Both the position numbers and the translations under genes were made by a program. From assembly GCA_019022495.1 (NCBI GenBank), contig JAFEKR010000004.1, forward strand, positions 496,001-560,000: a stretch of DNA of 64,000 nucleotides, written 5' to 3'. Shown piece by piece: positions 36,320-48,610 of this stretch; within the stretch, counting starts at the first letter, position 1, and each line of letters opens with the position of its first letter. The notes below the pieces were generated by a model. The model ran no database searches, was not told the origin of the DNA, and saw nothing but the letters and a program-made list of their open reading frames with translations. This stretch comes from Epichloe hybrida. Its lineage: Eukaryota; Ascomycota; Sordariomycetes; Hypocreales; Clavicipitaceae.

Positions 36320-39300
36320 CTTGCCTAAGCTCCCGTTTCCTAATATCACAGGTCTCTTCACCCATCCTTCAACACAAATCATCAATTCGTTCGAATCAAT
36401 CAAAGAGGAAAGTAATGAATTCGGCGATGCTTTTGTCATCACATCTACCGGATTATCATTGCCGTTAATCCACCTAACTTCGTAGATCTCATGCCTTTTG
36501 TATAATTAACGAAGAGCCATAATATTAATCATCAGTCTCTTCTCCTTCGTGGTTCCTAGCTTCACAAGACATTCATACAACAAAAAAGAATCGGTACAGA
36601 GAATCATAGGAATTCAAGGCATTTTCAATCAATCCGTAATCTAATGTAAAGTCATGGAAATCGCGTAAGCGATATCTACGCCTTAAACCATGCTATATAA
36701 CTTAGAAGCAAGCGCGCTACGAGTAACTCTCTTGCTCTTTATTAAGCTATACGTAATAATATTACCTTTCATAATAAAGGTATTATCGTCTTGCATCATC
36801 TCGTTACCAATCACAATCACGTATCCGATCTATAAGCTCAAATCCTTGTTATTAGCAAGCGATCCATCTACGAACACAAAGAGCTTCGCCTCTTCAAGAA
36901 CCAAAGGAATATATCACAGTCCGCGTTATTAATTCTTAATCTACTATTTAAGGCGTTTATTAAGGCGTGCAATATCTTCCCCAGAGGGATCTTAGTGTTA
37001 AGCTATAATTAAAAGGTCATACAAAGCCTCCAGTTAACACACAGTTACAATATAGCTTCCTCACGCTTATTGCTCTACATAATCTTACTTTACTGTTAAG
37101 GATTGAGGATTAACTTCCTTAATCTTCTAACTCTAACCTTTCTAGGTCAAGATCAGCGAATTATCAGTGTTCTAGGTCAAGATACAGCCATTAAAGATAA
37201 GGGGGTTCTTAGCAGTTAATCATTGCTTTTCTTTAGCTATAAAATTAGCCTTCTAGAGCTCTTTCTCTTCTTTTCAGAAGAAGTCATCATCGCTCAGGCC
37301 CAATATATCATCGGTTTGCATTCCAACAATACCAAAGAGATTCTTATCATTTAGGGCTATGATTAACAAGCAGGGGTCATAGGTTAAAGTCATCATATCA
37401 AGGTTATCCCTGTGATAACGGAAGTACATTACCTACTAGTAGGTTCCAGCCTCTGCAATCCCATAAAGAGGTCTAATCAATTCGATTACAGTCCCTTCTA
37501 GAAAGAGATATGCAATTTGCTTTAGCAGTCTCACGATAATCAGCCTCATCAGCATTATATGCGATTAAGTGTAGGCTTGCGTAATATCGCGAATCCAAAG
37601 GTAAATACCTCTTTTTCTTAATAATAGAGCGATAGCTACAATAAGTCGTTAGCTTACTCGTTGTATCGTTAGCAATTACGTTAGGATAAATTCCTTTCCT
37701 TTATCATTATAGCCTTATATAACAAGACAAGATTTCTCATATAGCAAATCCGTTCCTTTGCCTTTAATCTCTCTAACCATACAAGAATCAAAGATTCTAT
37801 AACCTCCGTGCTTCACTAGGTTAAACTTAACGAATTTAAACACATCACGAGCTTACAGAGCGTTAATCTTAGCTTGATTGGACTACTTAAAGGGTTTTCC
37901 TAGGGTTATAATCCTTCCTTCTTAGCGGAGCTAAAGGGCAAGGTTCCAATTAGCCTCTTCCTTCGCTATAAGGAATACTATGCTTAGCATCCCTCTAGTC
38001 ATAATCTCTTAAATAAAGGCCTCCTCTTAATCTTTATTCACAAGTACGTAAAGCTAAACTAGGCTAACGTCCTTCTTAGGGCTATAAGGTCTTCTTTTCC
38101 TCACTTTTATTCCTTTAGGGCGTGGCAACAAGTCTTTAACTTAACAGCTTCCCCTCAGGGCCTTTTAGGCTTTATAAGCCTCTTCATCAGACTCTCCTAC
38201 ACTTATAAATTACACTATAAGGGCCTTTCTTAGTCTCCCTCGCTTTCTCTTAGCTAGTATCTACTACTCTTCGCCATCTTCTATTAGAGAATCTCTTTTA
38301 TTAGCAGTAGTTAGTTATGTAGTTGCTTCTTCCTTTACGTTACTAGGCTTTATCTCCTACTACTCTAGCGTATTACAGGGCTTTATCTCCTACTACTCTA
38401 GTCCCTCTGTAATACATAGGTCTTTATAATAGGGCTTCACTACTATAGAGCAGAACTTCGCTAGGCTATAGGGCATATTAATAGTACAGGTCTCTCCGTT
38501 AGTAGTAAGCAGCTTATACAGGCCATGCTAGCCACCTTTCTCTCTTCACACGTGTATATTAGCCTATAGGGGCAGCCAATATATAGGCGCTATATCAGGG
38601 CCGTTCCAGGCTCTAAGGGCATCGCAAACCTACCGCGAAGCTAGAAGACATCAGACTTCGTCCGTTGCCTTACGAATTACCTTAGCACATTAAATAACAG
38701 AGACACTTAGCAGTAACTTATCTATTATCCATAGGTAGCCTCTAAAGACTAGCACGGTTAGTATAATACTATTTAGGCCTGCAAAGTTATTAATAGCCTT
38801 AACAGCTATTTAGAGGCGTTGCTCTAGCACGAGATCCATTCTAATCAAGTCTATAATAATATTATAGGCTTAGCGTAAAGGTCCGTGGTATCTCTTAACC
38901 TTTCCAATACTATTATAGGCTTTAATTAGCATCTCACCAGTTTTAATTAACATTAATCAAGCATAATATCTAAACTTAGCGGAAGCGAAGTTATTACTAG
39001 CATTGTGGATAATCTAATCTAGAGGTCCAAGATACGTATTAATCTAACATTCGCGGATTACATCCTAGATATCTCAAGCCTTCTGCTTCTTTAGGTTAAG
39101 GAATCAGGCTACCTAGAATAATATTACTAAATCAACAATATAAAGCACTAGTCAGCCATCAATTTGCATAATATTAACAATAATCTCATAGTTAAATTCG
39201 TAGTTATCTTTGATTGTGAACTTAAATCAACTAGGGGCCTTTCTATGCATCTAGTAATAGTAGCAAACTTTAGTTAATTCCTTAATTACCTAGCGCTTAA

Positions 39301-39450
39301 CTTCGTAACCAGCTTAGTAAAGGATCTTTACGAGTTGTTAAACGGAAGGATAACTAAGTTAATAATGTAATTAATAGATATCTCCTTCTAAAAGGTAAAA
39401 GGCAACTATTTCCTTCGCTTCTAGTAACTACTAAGGATATCCTTATTATC
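36320..39450 (-). pseudogene. copia B pol remnant: integrase, RT, RNase H
   Basis: Minus strand. The RT has the G-I-A-E-A-G-T-Y element near 37440-37460 and Q-T-D-D-I-L-G-L (the copia active-site region) near 37290-37320. The C-terminal RNase H end at about 36330-36490 is open and unmutated, reading W-I-N-G-N-D-N-P-V-D-V-M-T-K then G-W-V-K-R-P, the usual end of copia pol. Integrase lies upstream (about 38100-39400). Stops remain in the middle. Confidence 0.8.
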
Positions 39451-39899
39451 ACACGATAGGTACAGTCTTGTTACCTTAGATAAGCACATTAGCAAGGTTA
39501 TTAATCTTAACTTACATCTTATCTATATTAGTAATTAAGAAGAGAAAGGGGGTAGCTATGTTAAGGATATAGAATTCAAGCTCTCTAAGTTCTATAAGCA
39601 CATTAAGGATTCCTCTTATAACTACTAATCTAGCGCTAAATATAACAATTTAGGGTTCGCAGGGGGTTACCTTTAATAAAGGCATTAATCTTAACAAAGC
39701 CTTTACTTATACCTCTCCTACACTTAACTTTCCTACGGCGCTAGTATTAGGTATAATCCCTCTAAAGACCTCTTTAGAATAGTGTTCTTTAGAGACATAG
39801 TAAATTAAGCCTTTATCGCACTCTTATAGCTTATAAAGCTCCTACCTAAGGAATATATGTTAGAAGGCTTAATTATTTAGGGTCGCGAGGACATTAATA

Positions 39900-41597
39900 T
39901 TAGCAGCGTTGTGGTCAGTCTATAATCCAGAGCAGAAGAATTATGTAATGCTTAGGTATGCTATTAATAGTAGCTCCTCCATATTGTTATCATCGTCTTC
40001 AGCTTCCGTGCAGGCTAAAAGATATAATTCCCAATTCTAACCCAAGCCTTTATCAGGCTTATTATTATCCTGCCCTTCATAGGAGGCAAGGAATGCCTAG
40101 AATCTCTTCTCTAAAGGGGGTATATAATATATTTTACTAGCCCACTAGCGGTCTTTTTCCTTTTAACATTCTTCGGCAAAGTAATTAGAAGACTAGCAGC
40201 CGCTCTTACCACACACAAAGCAGCGCTTAGTGCTTAGCCTAGGGCTTCGCCCGCAATAGCTTCCTCCGCCGCAGGAGGATAATCACTATCTATACCAACA
40301 ATTAGTAAACATAGCCTCTAGAGGGTCTCCTTATTAGTACTAAAGGTATTAGGAGGACTTCTTATTTAATTCCGCAATAGTAATTACCTTACAGAGGTCT
40401 CTAGCAAGACTCTCAAAGCCTACGGAGTATATATATTCCACCATCTAACATTCAGGCACACTAGCTACAGCGTTCAAGGCCTGCTTATAGAGTTCGGTAT
40501 CTACTATCTTAGCAAGGTACAGGCCTCTATAGATCTTCTTAAGGGTTAACAACATAATCTCAAGGCACTTAAGCTTACTTTTATTAGGGTTCCTCTTAAT
40601 TATACTCTTCAGCGTTATACTACTCTATTCACAGCAATAGAATTACTAGTTACTTTCCGTCTTAAAGTGTTAACGGACGCAAGCAATCATCTCTTTATAG
40701 GAATAGTTATTCCCAATTAAGGTAGTATTGCTTAGCATCACCTATTAACACAATAGGGAAAGCCTTCCAATAATACATTCAAGGAAGGTTAATTCTATCA
40801 CACTTATTTTTAAAGAGCGTGATCTTTAGCGTCAAGAAGTCATATAGCTTTCCACTATAGCAGTCGCTATCCTTATATATCTTCGTAAGCTCCGAGATCT
40901 TCTTTATAATCTAATCTTCGGAGGGGAATTACTATAAAGGCATAATTTATTGTGAATAACGGTCCACCGGTCGTTCTTAATAATAATTGTCCGGATAGAG
41001 CTATTAATATAATAGGGATCGTCATAGGGGTTCTTATGAGGGTTTAAGCAATCTCTAGGGTTAGGGAAAGTTAATTTCTAGGGTAAGTTATTAGGGCTAT
41101 TAATATTAAGGCTCTAGGGGTTCGGAAGATCATAGTCATTCTTATAATCTTTCCTGTAACTAAAGGGGCATTAAGGTTTAATAAAGCACTTCCTCAAGCA
41201 ATACCAGGATTAAATATCCTAGGCCTCGCCTAACGAGGACGCCGTAATCTCGTAAAGAATTACGTAATTCTCTAACAACATCCTTAGATGCCCTTTTAAA
41301 GGTATCTTTAGACCAGCCTTCAAAGTCTTCTTAGAATAATTCCTATAGGTTATTATCTCTCCATCCTTAATGTTCGCTAAGGTTAATAAATCTTACAATC
41401 CGGTTATTAAGCTTAAGCTACGTAGCAGTCTCTGGATCTAGCTTAACAGATTCTTTCCAGTTATACAAGAATTCATAAGTAAGCTATTAAAGGCATAGGG
41501 GTAATTTATGCCTTTAAGGTCTCTTAGGGGTAATAATTAGAGCCTTGCTATTACCAGCAGCCCTTCCTCTCGTAGAAGGTCTAGATTCCTCTGCCAT
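39900..41597 (-). pseudogene. copia B gag remnant with zinc knuckle
   Basis: Minus strand, with a probable start ATG at 41595-41597 followed by an open Ser/Arg-rich N-terminus. A clear CCHC-type knuckle (C-F-V-C-G-K-S-G) is readable near 40195-40225. Stops from RIP interrupt the reading; plus-strand ORFs here are incidental. Confidence 0.75.
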
Positions 41598-42432
41598 TTT
41601 CAACTATAAAAGGAACATTGCTAATTTATTAGTTTTACTACTAATTAAGCTCCTATGTTTACCTGTCGCCATTACGAGGTTCTTCTTTCGCATTTCAGTA
41701 GCGTTATCGCTCCAATGAAATCAGAAGATCATAAAAACAGGAAAAACAGAAGAAGAAAAAAGTAGCAGAAGCAGCAAGAGTAACAACAAGGATAAAGCAA
41801 CAAGAACAAATCACTAGAGATAAAGAAAGCAACAGAAGTTCCAAAAGTAACCAGAAAATAACAGGAAAAGTAACAAGGGAATAATAGGAATTACCACTTC
41901 CTGTTTTTCATAAAAAGGAGGGAAGGAGGTAATCTCTCTCTCTTGCTAACAAGCACAGGGCGAACAGCACCAATAATAAAGGGGGCAAAAAACAAGCCAT
42001 AAATACTTGTACAAACAGATTAAAGGTCTGTCAGATAAAAGGAATATTTATAGAGAAGTTATAGATATGTTAGCTAGCTTAGCTAAGGTTGTTCAACGTC
42101 GGGTTTGAAATAAATACCTCACAGCAATAGATTCAGTTAGTCGGTTGGTTTTCTCGTGATAGACAATAAAATCAACAATTAACAACAATATCCCAGATAG
42201 ATATAACAAAGTTATATCCCTAAGCCTAAGGGTCAATAGATCGATTCCTTAGAAGCCTAACAAGCCCGCAACTAGGATTCTAGTCTCTTCCTTTAGCACA
42301 CTTATACAGTCATGCCTCTCTACCGTAATAACCATTACAGCACAACAAGGGGTAGTGGCAGTAGCGTCTGCAGAAGTGTCTCTTCTTGTGATACCTAGCT
42401 CATCTGTGGTTATGAGGTCAACCACTAATCAG
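41598..42432 (-). other. copia B leader between LTR and gag
   Basis: About 0.8 kb of near-normal composition, rich in AACA/AGAA on the plus strand (41700-41900). It holds the presumed 5' leader and primer site. No ORF recognised. Confidence 0.5.
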
Positions 42433-42693
42433 TGTTGGATTCACCAAGGTCCTGCGTAGGTAATAAATCCCGTATAATTAAAGTCAATAATAGATAGTTA
42501 GCTAGCTAGCTAGGAAAGAGGGAAAAGAGAGGGAAAGTCTAGATGCTAGAAAAGTGGGCGAAATCCGTATGTGGGGCACAAAAAGGGGGTAGCGAATTGA
42601 TGCAGCCAATCATATCGTGTGCATCGCGCCGGACCCACAATTGGTCCGGTCTTTGGCCACGATTGAACCGATGAAGATCCGAAGGAATCAACA
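42433..42693 (-). repeat. copia B 5' LTR, 261 bp
   Basis: Begins TGTTGGATTCACC and ends GGAATCAACA on the plus strand. It retains CpG-containing GC-rich sequence in its right half. Confidence 0.9.
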
Positions 42694-43022
42694 AATACAC
42701 TACACCTATTATAATCCATAGGTAAGTTAAGGGCTACTAATTAACTAATTAATAACTAACTAATTAGAAAATAGTATAGCTAAGGGTAACTATAAGCTAG
42801 GGGCTATAACTACTAGGCTATAGAACCTAATAGCTATCCAAAAATCTAAGGAAATTCTAAATAAAAAGGAAATTTAAAAAACCAAAGAAAATATTAAGGA
42901 ATTTAGGAAAAGTAAGAAGAAGAAAGGAAATAAAAAGCTAGAGAAGAAGGCTAGATATTTAGAAAAGGTGTTGAAAAATAGAGATCTATAATTTAAGCAG
43001 TTTTACCTCGTGCCCAGGAGGG

Positions 43023-43614
43023 ATAGCTATATAATTACTAAGATTTTTACTAGTAAAGTAATAACTTATACCTTAGCTAAGAAGGATTTATTTAATCTTT
43101 AGGAACTAGATAAAATACTAAGTATATTTATACTTAAAGAATAATATTTATTTAAAATCTTTAAAGGTATTCTAGCTAATATAAGTACTATAGGATATTT
43201 ATTAGTAAGCTACCCTTAATTCTTAGCTTTATAAAGTATAATACTAAATATTATACTTAATAAGTTAAATACTAGGAAAGTAAAGATTAAATTTAGTCTT
43301 AAAGAACTAATTAAGGCACTTAGATTAATTAAAGTACTAACTCTATTTAGAATTATTCTTTTTTAGGTAATTCTTATAAACACTCCTTTTTTCTTATACC
43401 TTATTAATATAATATACCTAAAGATTAATTTCTATATATTAGAGAATATTTTATAGTAAGGGAATATTAAGGTTCCTATTATATATAAATAAGGGTATAT
43501 ATAAATACTTCTTAATAAAGAAAAAAGTGTTACTTAGAGTTATCTTACAGAGATTAAGCTTTATTAATTATATTAACACTTTAATTACCCTTTAGTTTAA
43601 TATCTTTATAATTT
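43023..43614 (+). mobile_element. copia A-family fragment, protease to integrase start (3' piece)
   Basis: Continues the fragment interrupted at 35451. It aligns with 54813-55400 and 60680-61265. It stops abruptly at the start of the LTR at 43615. Confidence 0.75.
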
Positions 43615-43872
43615 TGTCAAATCCTTCGGATCTTCATTAGTTCAATCATAGCCAAAGACTAGACCGAATTATAGGTCTAGCGCAATGCATATAATATAAT
43701 TAGCTATATTAATTTACTACCCTCTCTTTACCTTACTTACGGATTTTGCTTACTTTTCTAGTATTTAGACTTTCTCTCTTTTCTCCCTCTTTCCTAGCTA
43801 GCTAACTATTTATTATTAACTTTAATATTATAGGATTATCCTACCTATATAAGCACCTTAGTGTAACTAACA
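43615..43872 (+). repeat. copia C LTR, 258 bp
   Basis: TGTCAAATCCTTCGG to CTAACA. It is a relative of the copia B LTR in opposite orientation and matches 48352-48610. Confidence 0.8.
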
Positions 43873-44699
43873 CTAGTTAGTAATTAACTTTATAACTATA
43901 AATAAGCTAGGTATTATAAGAAAAGATATTTCTATAAACACTATAACTACTACCCCTTATTATACTATAATAGTTATTATAGTAAAGAAATATAACTATA
44001 TAAGTATACAGTATACTAAAGGAAAAGACTAGAATTCTAGTTATAAGCTTATTAGGCTTTTAAGGACTTAATTTATTAACCCTTAGGCTAAGGGATATAT
44101 AACCTTATTATATTTATCTAAGATATTATTATAAATATTGATTTTATTATTTCTTATAAGAAAACTAACTAACTAACTAAATTTATTACTATAAGGCATT
44201 TATTTTAAACCTAATATTAAATAACCTTAGCTAAGCTAGCTAATATACTTATAACTTCTCTTAATATATTCTCTTTTTATAATAGACTTTTAATCTCTTA
44301 CTATAAGTATTTATTACTTATTTCTTACCCCTTTTACTCTTAGTACTATTTACCCTATGCTTATTAGTAAAGGGGAGAGATTACCTCCTTCCCTTCTTTT
44401 TATAAAAAATAGAAAGTAGTAATTCTTATTATTTCTTTATTACTTTTCTTATTATTTTTATTTACTTTTAGTACTTTTAGTACTTCTATTACTTTATTTA
44501 TCCCTATTAATTTATTCTTATTACTACTTTTTATTACTTTTTCTTCTATTTTTCCTATTTTTCCTATTTTTATAATCTTCTAATTTTATTAGAGTAATAA
44601 CACTCCTTAAGTATAAAAGAAAACCTTTATAATAGTAATAGGTAAATATATAAGCTTAATTAGTAGTAAAGAATAATAACTTAATAATATTCCTTTTAT

Positions 44700-46620
44700 A
44701 GTTAAAAATAGTAAAGAAATCTAGACTTTCTATAAGAGAAAGAGCTACTAGTAATAGTAAGGCTCTAATTATTACCCCTAAAAGACCTTAAGAGTATAAG
44801 TTACCTTTATATCTTTAATAGCTTACTTATAACTTCTTCTATAATTGAAAAGAATTTATTAAGCTAGATCTAAAGACTACTATATAGCTTAAGCTTAATA
44901 ACTAAATTATAAGATTTATTAACCTTGGTAAGTATTAAGGTTAAAGAGATAATAACCTATAGGAATTATTCTAAGAAAACCTTAAAGGCTAGTCTAAAGA
45001 TACCTTTAAAAGGGCTATAAAGCAAGTTACTAAAGAATTATATAATTCTCTATAAGATTATAGGCTATAGCGTTCTTATTAAGCAAGGCCTAGGATATTT
45101 AATCCTAGTATCCCTTAAAGAAATGCTTTATTAAACTTTAATATCTCTTTAGTTATAGGAAAGATTATCGCAGCCACAAAGTTTGTCGCAAACTTTGTAT
45201 TAACTTTTCAGCCCCTAAATTTATGGCTTAAAGCTTGTTTCTTTTATGTTTTACCTAACACTATAGTGATTATTGAATTTGGTTGTTATATGTAGCACTA
45301 GCTAGGTATTGCTAGTAATTTTTTTGGTTCCTTAAAAATTAGATGCATTGGCCATAGCTAATGACCCCAAAAAAAATTAAAAATCAATAGGAAAGATTAT
45401 AAGAATAACTATAATTTTCTAAACCCCTAGAGCCTTAACCTTAATAACTATAATAACTTACCCTAGAAATCTATTTTCCTTAACCTTAAAGATTACCTAA
45501 ACCTTTATAAAAGCCCTTATAATAATCTCTATTAAATTAATAGCTTTATCTAAGTAATTATTATTAATAATAACTAGTAAACTATTATTTATAATAAATT
45601 ATGCCTTTATAGTAATTCCCTTATAAAGATTAAATTATAAAGAAAATCTTAGAGCTTATAAAGATATATAAGGATAGTAATTACTATAGTAAGAAGCTAT
45701 ATAACTTCTTAATACTAAAAATCACGCTCTTTAAAAATAAGTATAATAAAATTAACCTTTCTTAAATATATTATTAGAAGGCTTTTATTATTATATTAAT
45801 AAGTAATACTAAATAATACTTCCTTAATTACCTCTTTAGAAATAACTATTTTTATAAAGAGATAATTACTTATATTTATTATTACTTTAAGATAAAAAGA
45901 AACTAGTAATTTTATTACTATAAATAAAGTAATATAATATTAAAGAGTATAATTAAAAAGAATCCTAATAAAAGTAAGCTTAATTACCTTAAGATTATAT
46001 TATTAACCCTTAAGAAAATCTATAAAGGCTTATACCTTACTAAAATAATAAATACTAAGCTCTATAAGTAAGTATTAAATACTATAGCTAATATGCCTAA
46101 ATATTAGATAGTAAAATATATATACTCCCTAGGCTTTAAAAGTCTTACTAGAGACCTTTATAAGGTAATTACTATTAAAAAATTAAATAAGAAGTCCTTC
46201 TAATACCTTTAGTACTAATAAGAAAACCCTTTAAAGGCTATATTTACTAATTATTAGTATAAATAATAATCCTATAGTAAGGGAAGCTATTATAAGTAAA
46301 GCCCTAAGCTAAGCACTAAGTATTACTTTATATATAGTAAGAGTAACTACTAGTTTTCTAATTACTTTACTAAAGAATATTAAAAGGAAAAAGACTACTA
46401 GTAAGCTAGTAAAATATATTATACACCCCCTTTAAAGAAAAGATTTTAGGCATTTCTTACCTTCTATAAAGGGTAGGATAATAATAAGCCTAATAAGGGC
46501 TTAGGTTAGGATTAGGAATTATATCTTATAGATATAAAGGCTAAAGATAATAATAATAATATAAAGAAGCTACTATTAATAGTATATTTAAGCATTATAT
46601 AATTCTTTTGCTTTAGACTA
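44700..46620 (+). pseudogene. copia C gag remnant
   Basis: Homologous to copia B gag on the opposite strand. A degraded zinc knuckle lies near 46305-46350. R4 interrupts it at 45169. Heavy RIP, many stops. Confidence 0.65.
45158..45400 (+). mobile_element. R4 retroposon, 5'-truncated, with 11-bp target duplication
   Basis: The element is 45169-45389 (221 bp), with GGAAAGATTAT at 45158-45168 and 45390-45400. The empty site is seen in the related body near 49860. It ends in an A-rich tail (CCCCAAAAAAAATTAAAAATC). It is nearly free of RIP in its middle. Confidence 0.9.
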
Positions 46621-46633
46621 TAAACTAACTATA

Positions 46634-47479
46634 ATACTACTAATATGCCCTCCTGGGCACGAGGTAAAACTGCTTAAATTATAGATCTCTATTTTTTAAT
46701 ACCTTTTCTAAATATCTAGCCTTTTTCTCTAGCTTTTTATTTCCTTTCTTCTTCTTACTTTTCCTAAATTCCTTAATATTTTCTTTAGTTTTTTAAATTT
46801 CCTTTTTATTTAGAATTTCCTTAGATTTTTAGATAGCTATTAGGTTCTATAGCCTAGTAGTTATAGCCCCTAGCTTATAGTTACCCTTAGCTATACTATT
46901 TTCTAATTAGTTAGTTATTAATTAGTTAATTAGTAGCCCTTAACTTACCTATAAATTATGCACGAATTAGAGTGGAGTTAAGTAAGGATAAGTTATGTTT
47001 TGTTTTTAGGGTTTAAGTTTACCTTAGAGCTTTAAAGGATAAGTTATAAGATAGAAGAGATATAGAGAGATAGAATAAACATAGTTATAGAGAAAAGGGG
47101 AATTACGTTAATTTATACTACAAGGTATGCATTAGCAATTACTAAACTTACTTATCTATGCATGCTAAGTTACTAATAGTAAGATAAGTAAAACTTAAAT
47201 GGATTTAAGTTTAACTATAGTTACGAATTATAACTATATCTTACGTAATCATAGCTATAAAGTTTATTACAAACTTTATATTAACTTTTTAGCCCTTAAA
47301 TTTATAGCTTAAAGCTTATTTCTTTTATGTTTTACCTAATAATATAGTAATTAATAAATTTAGTTATTATATATAGCACTAGCTAGGTATTACTAGTAAT
47401 TATTTTGGTTCCTTGAAAATTAGATGTATTAGCCACAGCTAATAACCCTAAAAAAATTAAAAATCCATACTACTAATAT
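46634..47479 (+). mobile_element. R4 retroposon, ~820 bp, with 13-bp target duplication
   Basis: The element is 46647-47466, with ATACTACTAATAT at 46634-46646 and 47467-47479. It begins GCCCTCCTGGGCACGAG, the same 5' end as the independent copy at 43022 (reverse). The strand opposite to the tail is Lys/Glu-rich and coiled-coil-like over the first ~300 bp. No RT was found inside. Confidence 0.9.
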
Positions 47480-48351
47480 TAATATCCTTATAACCCTAAA
47501 TAATTAAGCCTTTTAATATATATTCCTTAGGTAAGAGCTCTATAAGCTTTAAGAGTATAATAAAGGCTTTATTAAGATTAATACCTTTATTAAAGGTAAT
47601 CCCTTATAAACCTTAAATTATAATATTTAGCGCTAGATTAGTAATTATAAGAGAAATCCTTTATATACTTATAGAACTTAGAGAGCTTAAATTCTATATC
47701 CTTCATATAACTACCCCTTTTCTCTTCTTAATTACTAATATAAATAAGATATAAGTTAAGATTAATAACCTTACTAATATACTTATCTAAGGTAATAAGA
47801 CTATACTTATAGTATAATAATAGGGTTATCCTTAGTAGTTACTAAAGCTAAGAGAAATAGTTACCTTTTACCTTTTAGAAAGGGATATTTATTATTTATA
47901 TTATTAGCTTAGTTATTCTTTAGTTTAATAGCTTATAAAGATCCCTTAATAAGCTAGTTATAAAGTTAAGTATTAGGTAATTAAGAAATTAACTTAAGTC
48001 TATTACTATTACAAGATATATAGTAAGGCCCCTAGTTAATTTAAATTTATAATTAAGAATAACCACAAATTTAACTATAAGATTATTATTAATATTATAT
48101 AAATTAATAGCTAACTAGTGCTTTATATTATTAATTTAGTAACCTTATTCTAAGTAGCCTAATTTCTTAACCTAAAGAAGTAAAAGGCTTAAGATATTTA
48201 GGATACTATTTGTGAATATTAGATTAATACTTATCTTAGACCTCTAGATTAGATTATTTATAACGCTAGTAATAACTTTACTTCTGCTAAATTTAAGCAT
48301 TATACTTAACTAATATTAATTAAGACTAATAAGATACTAATTAAAGCTTAT

Positions 48352-48610
48352 TGTCGAATCCTTCGGATCTTCATTAGTTTAATCATAGCCAAAGACTAGA
48401 CCGAATTATAGGTCTAGCGTAATACACGTAATATAATTAGCTATATTAATTTACTACCCTCTCTTTTACCTTACCTATAGATTTTGCTTACTTTTCTAGT
48501 ATTTAGACTTTCCCTCTCTTCTCTCTCTTTCCTAGCTAGCTAACTAACTATTATTAGCTTTAATATTATAGGATTATCTTACTTATATAAGTACCTTAGT
48601 ATAACTAATA
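48352..48610 (+). repeat. copia C-family LTR, 259 bp, shared by two bodies
   Basis: TGTCGAATCCTTCGG to CTAATA (CTAACA before RIP). Homologous leader sequence follows both this LTR and 43615-43872. No matching target duplication around 43615-48610. Confidence 0.8.

Larger units (their letters stand above)
35901..42698 (-). mobile_element. complete Ty1/copia element (copia B) with AATAC target duplication, least RIP-mutated
   Basis: The element is 35906-42693 (6.79 kb), with 261-bp LTRs at both ends and AATAC at 35901-35905 and 42694-42698. Coding remnants are on the minus strand. Much of the 5' and 3' thirds has nearly normal composition, so this is probably the youngest insertion here. It sits inside an R4 copy. 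Confidence 0.9.
35444..43030 (-). mobile_element. R4 retroposon (minus strand) split by copia B
   Basis: R4 sequence occupies 35453-35905 and 42699-43022; copia B lies between. R4 is flanked by ATAGCTAT at 35444-35451 and 43023-43030, and the uninterrupted site is visible at about 54806-54820. The R4 5' end (minus strand CCCTCCTGGGCACGAG) equals that of 46647-47466. Its A/T-rich tail (TTGATTTTTAATTTTTTTT at 35453) is the 3' end. Confidence 0.8.
43873..48351 (+). mobile_element. copia C body, internally deleted, carrying two R4 insertions
   Basis: Aligns in reverse with copia B 42430 to about 39040: leader, gag, protease and early integrase are present. RT and RNase H are missing before the next LTR. 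Two R4 copies (45169-45389 and 46647-47466) interrupt it. Confidence 0.75.

Noticed and set aside
36690..36932. 80-codon plus-strand ORF
   Set aside because: It lies antisense to the RNase H region of copia B, which accounts for the sequence.
39958..40140. 60-codon plus-strand ORF
   Set aside because: Antisense to copia B gag/protease; no own features.
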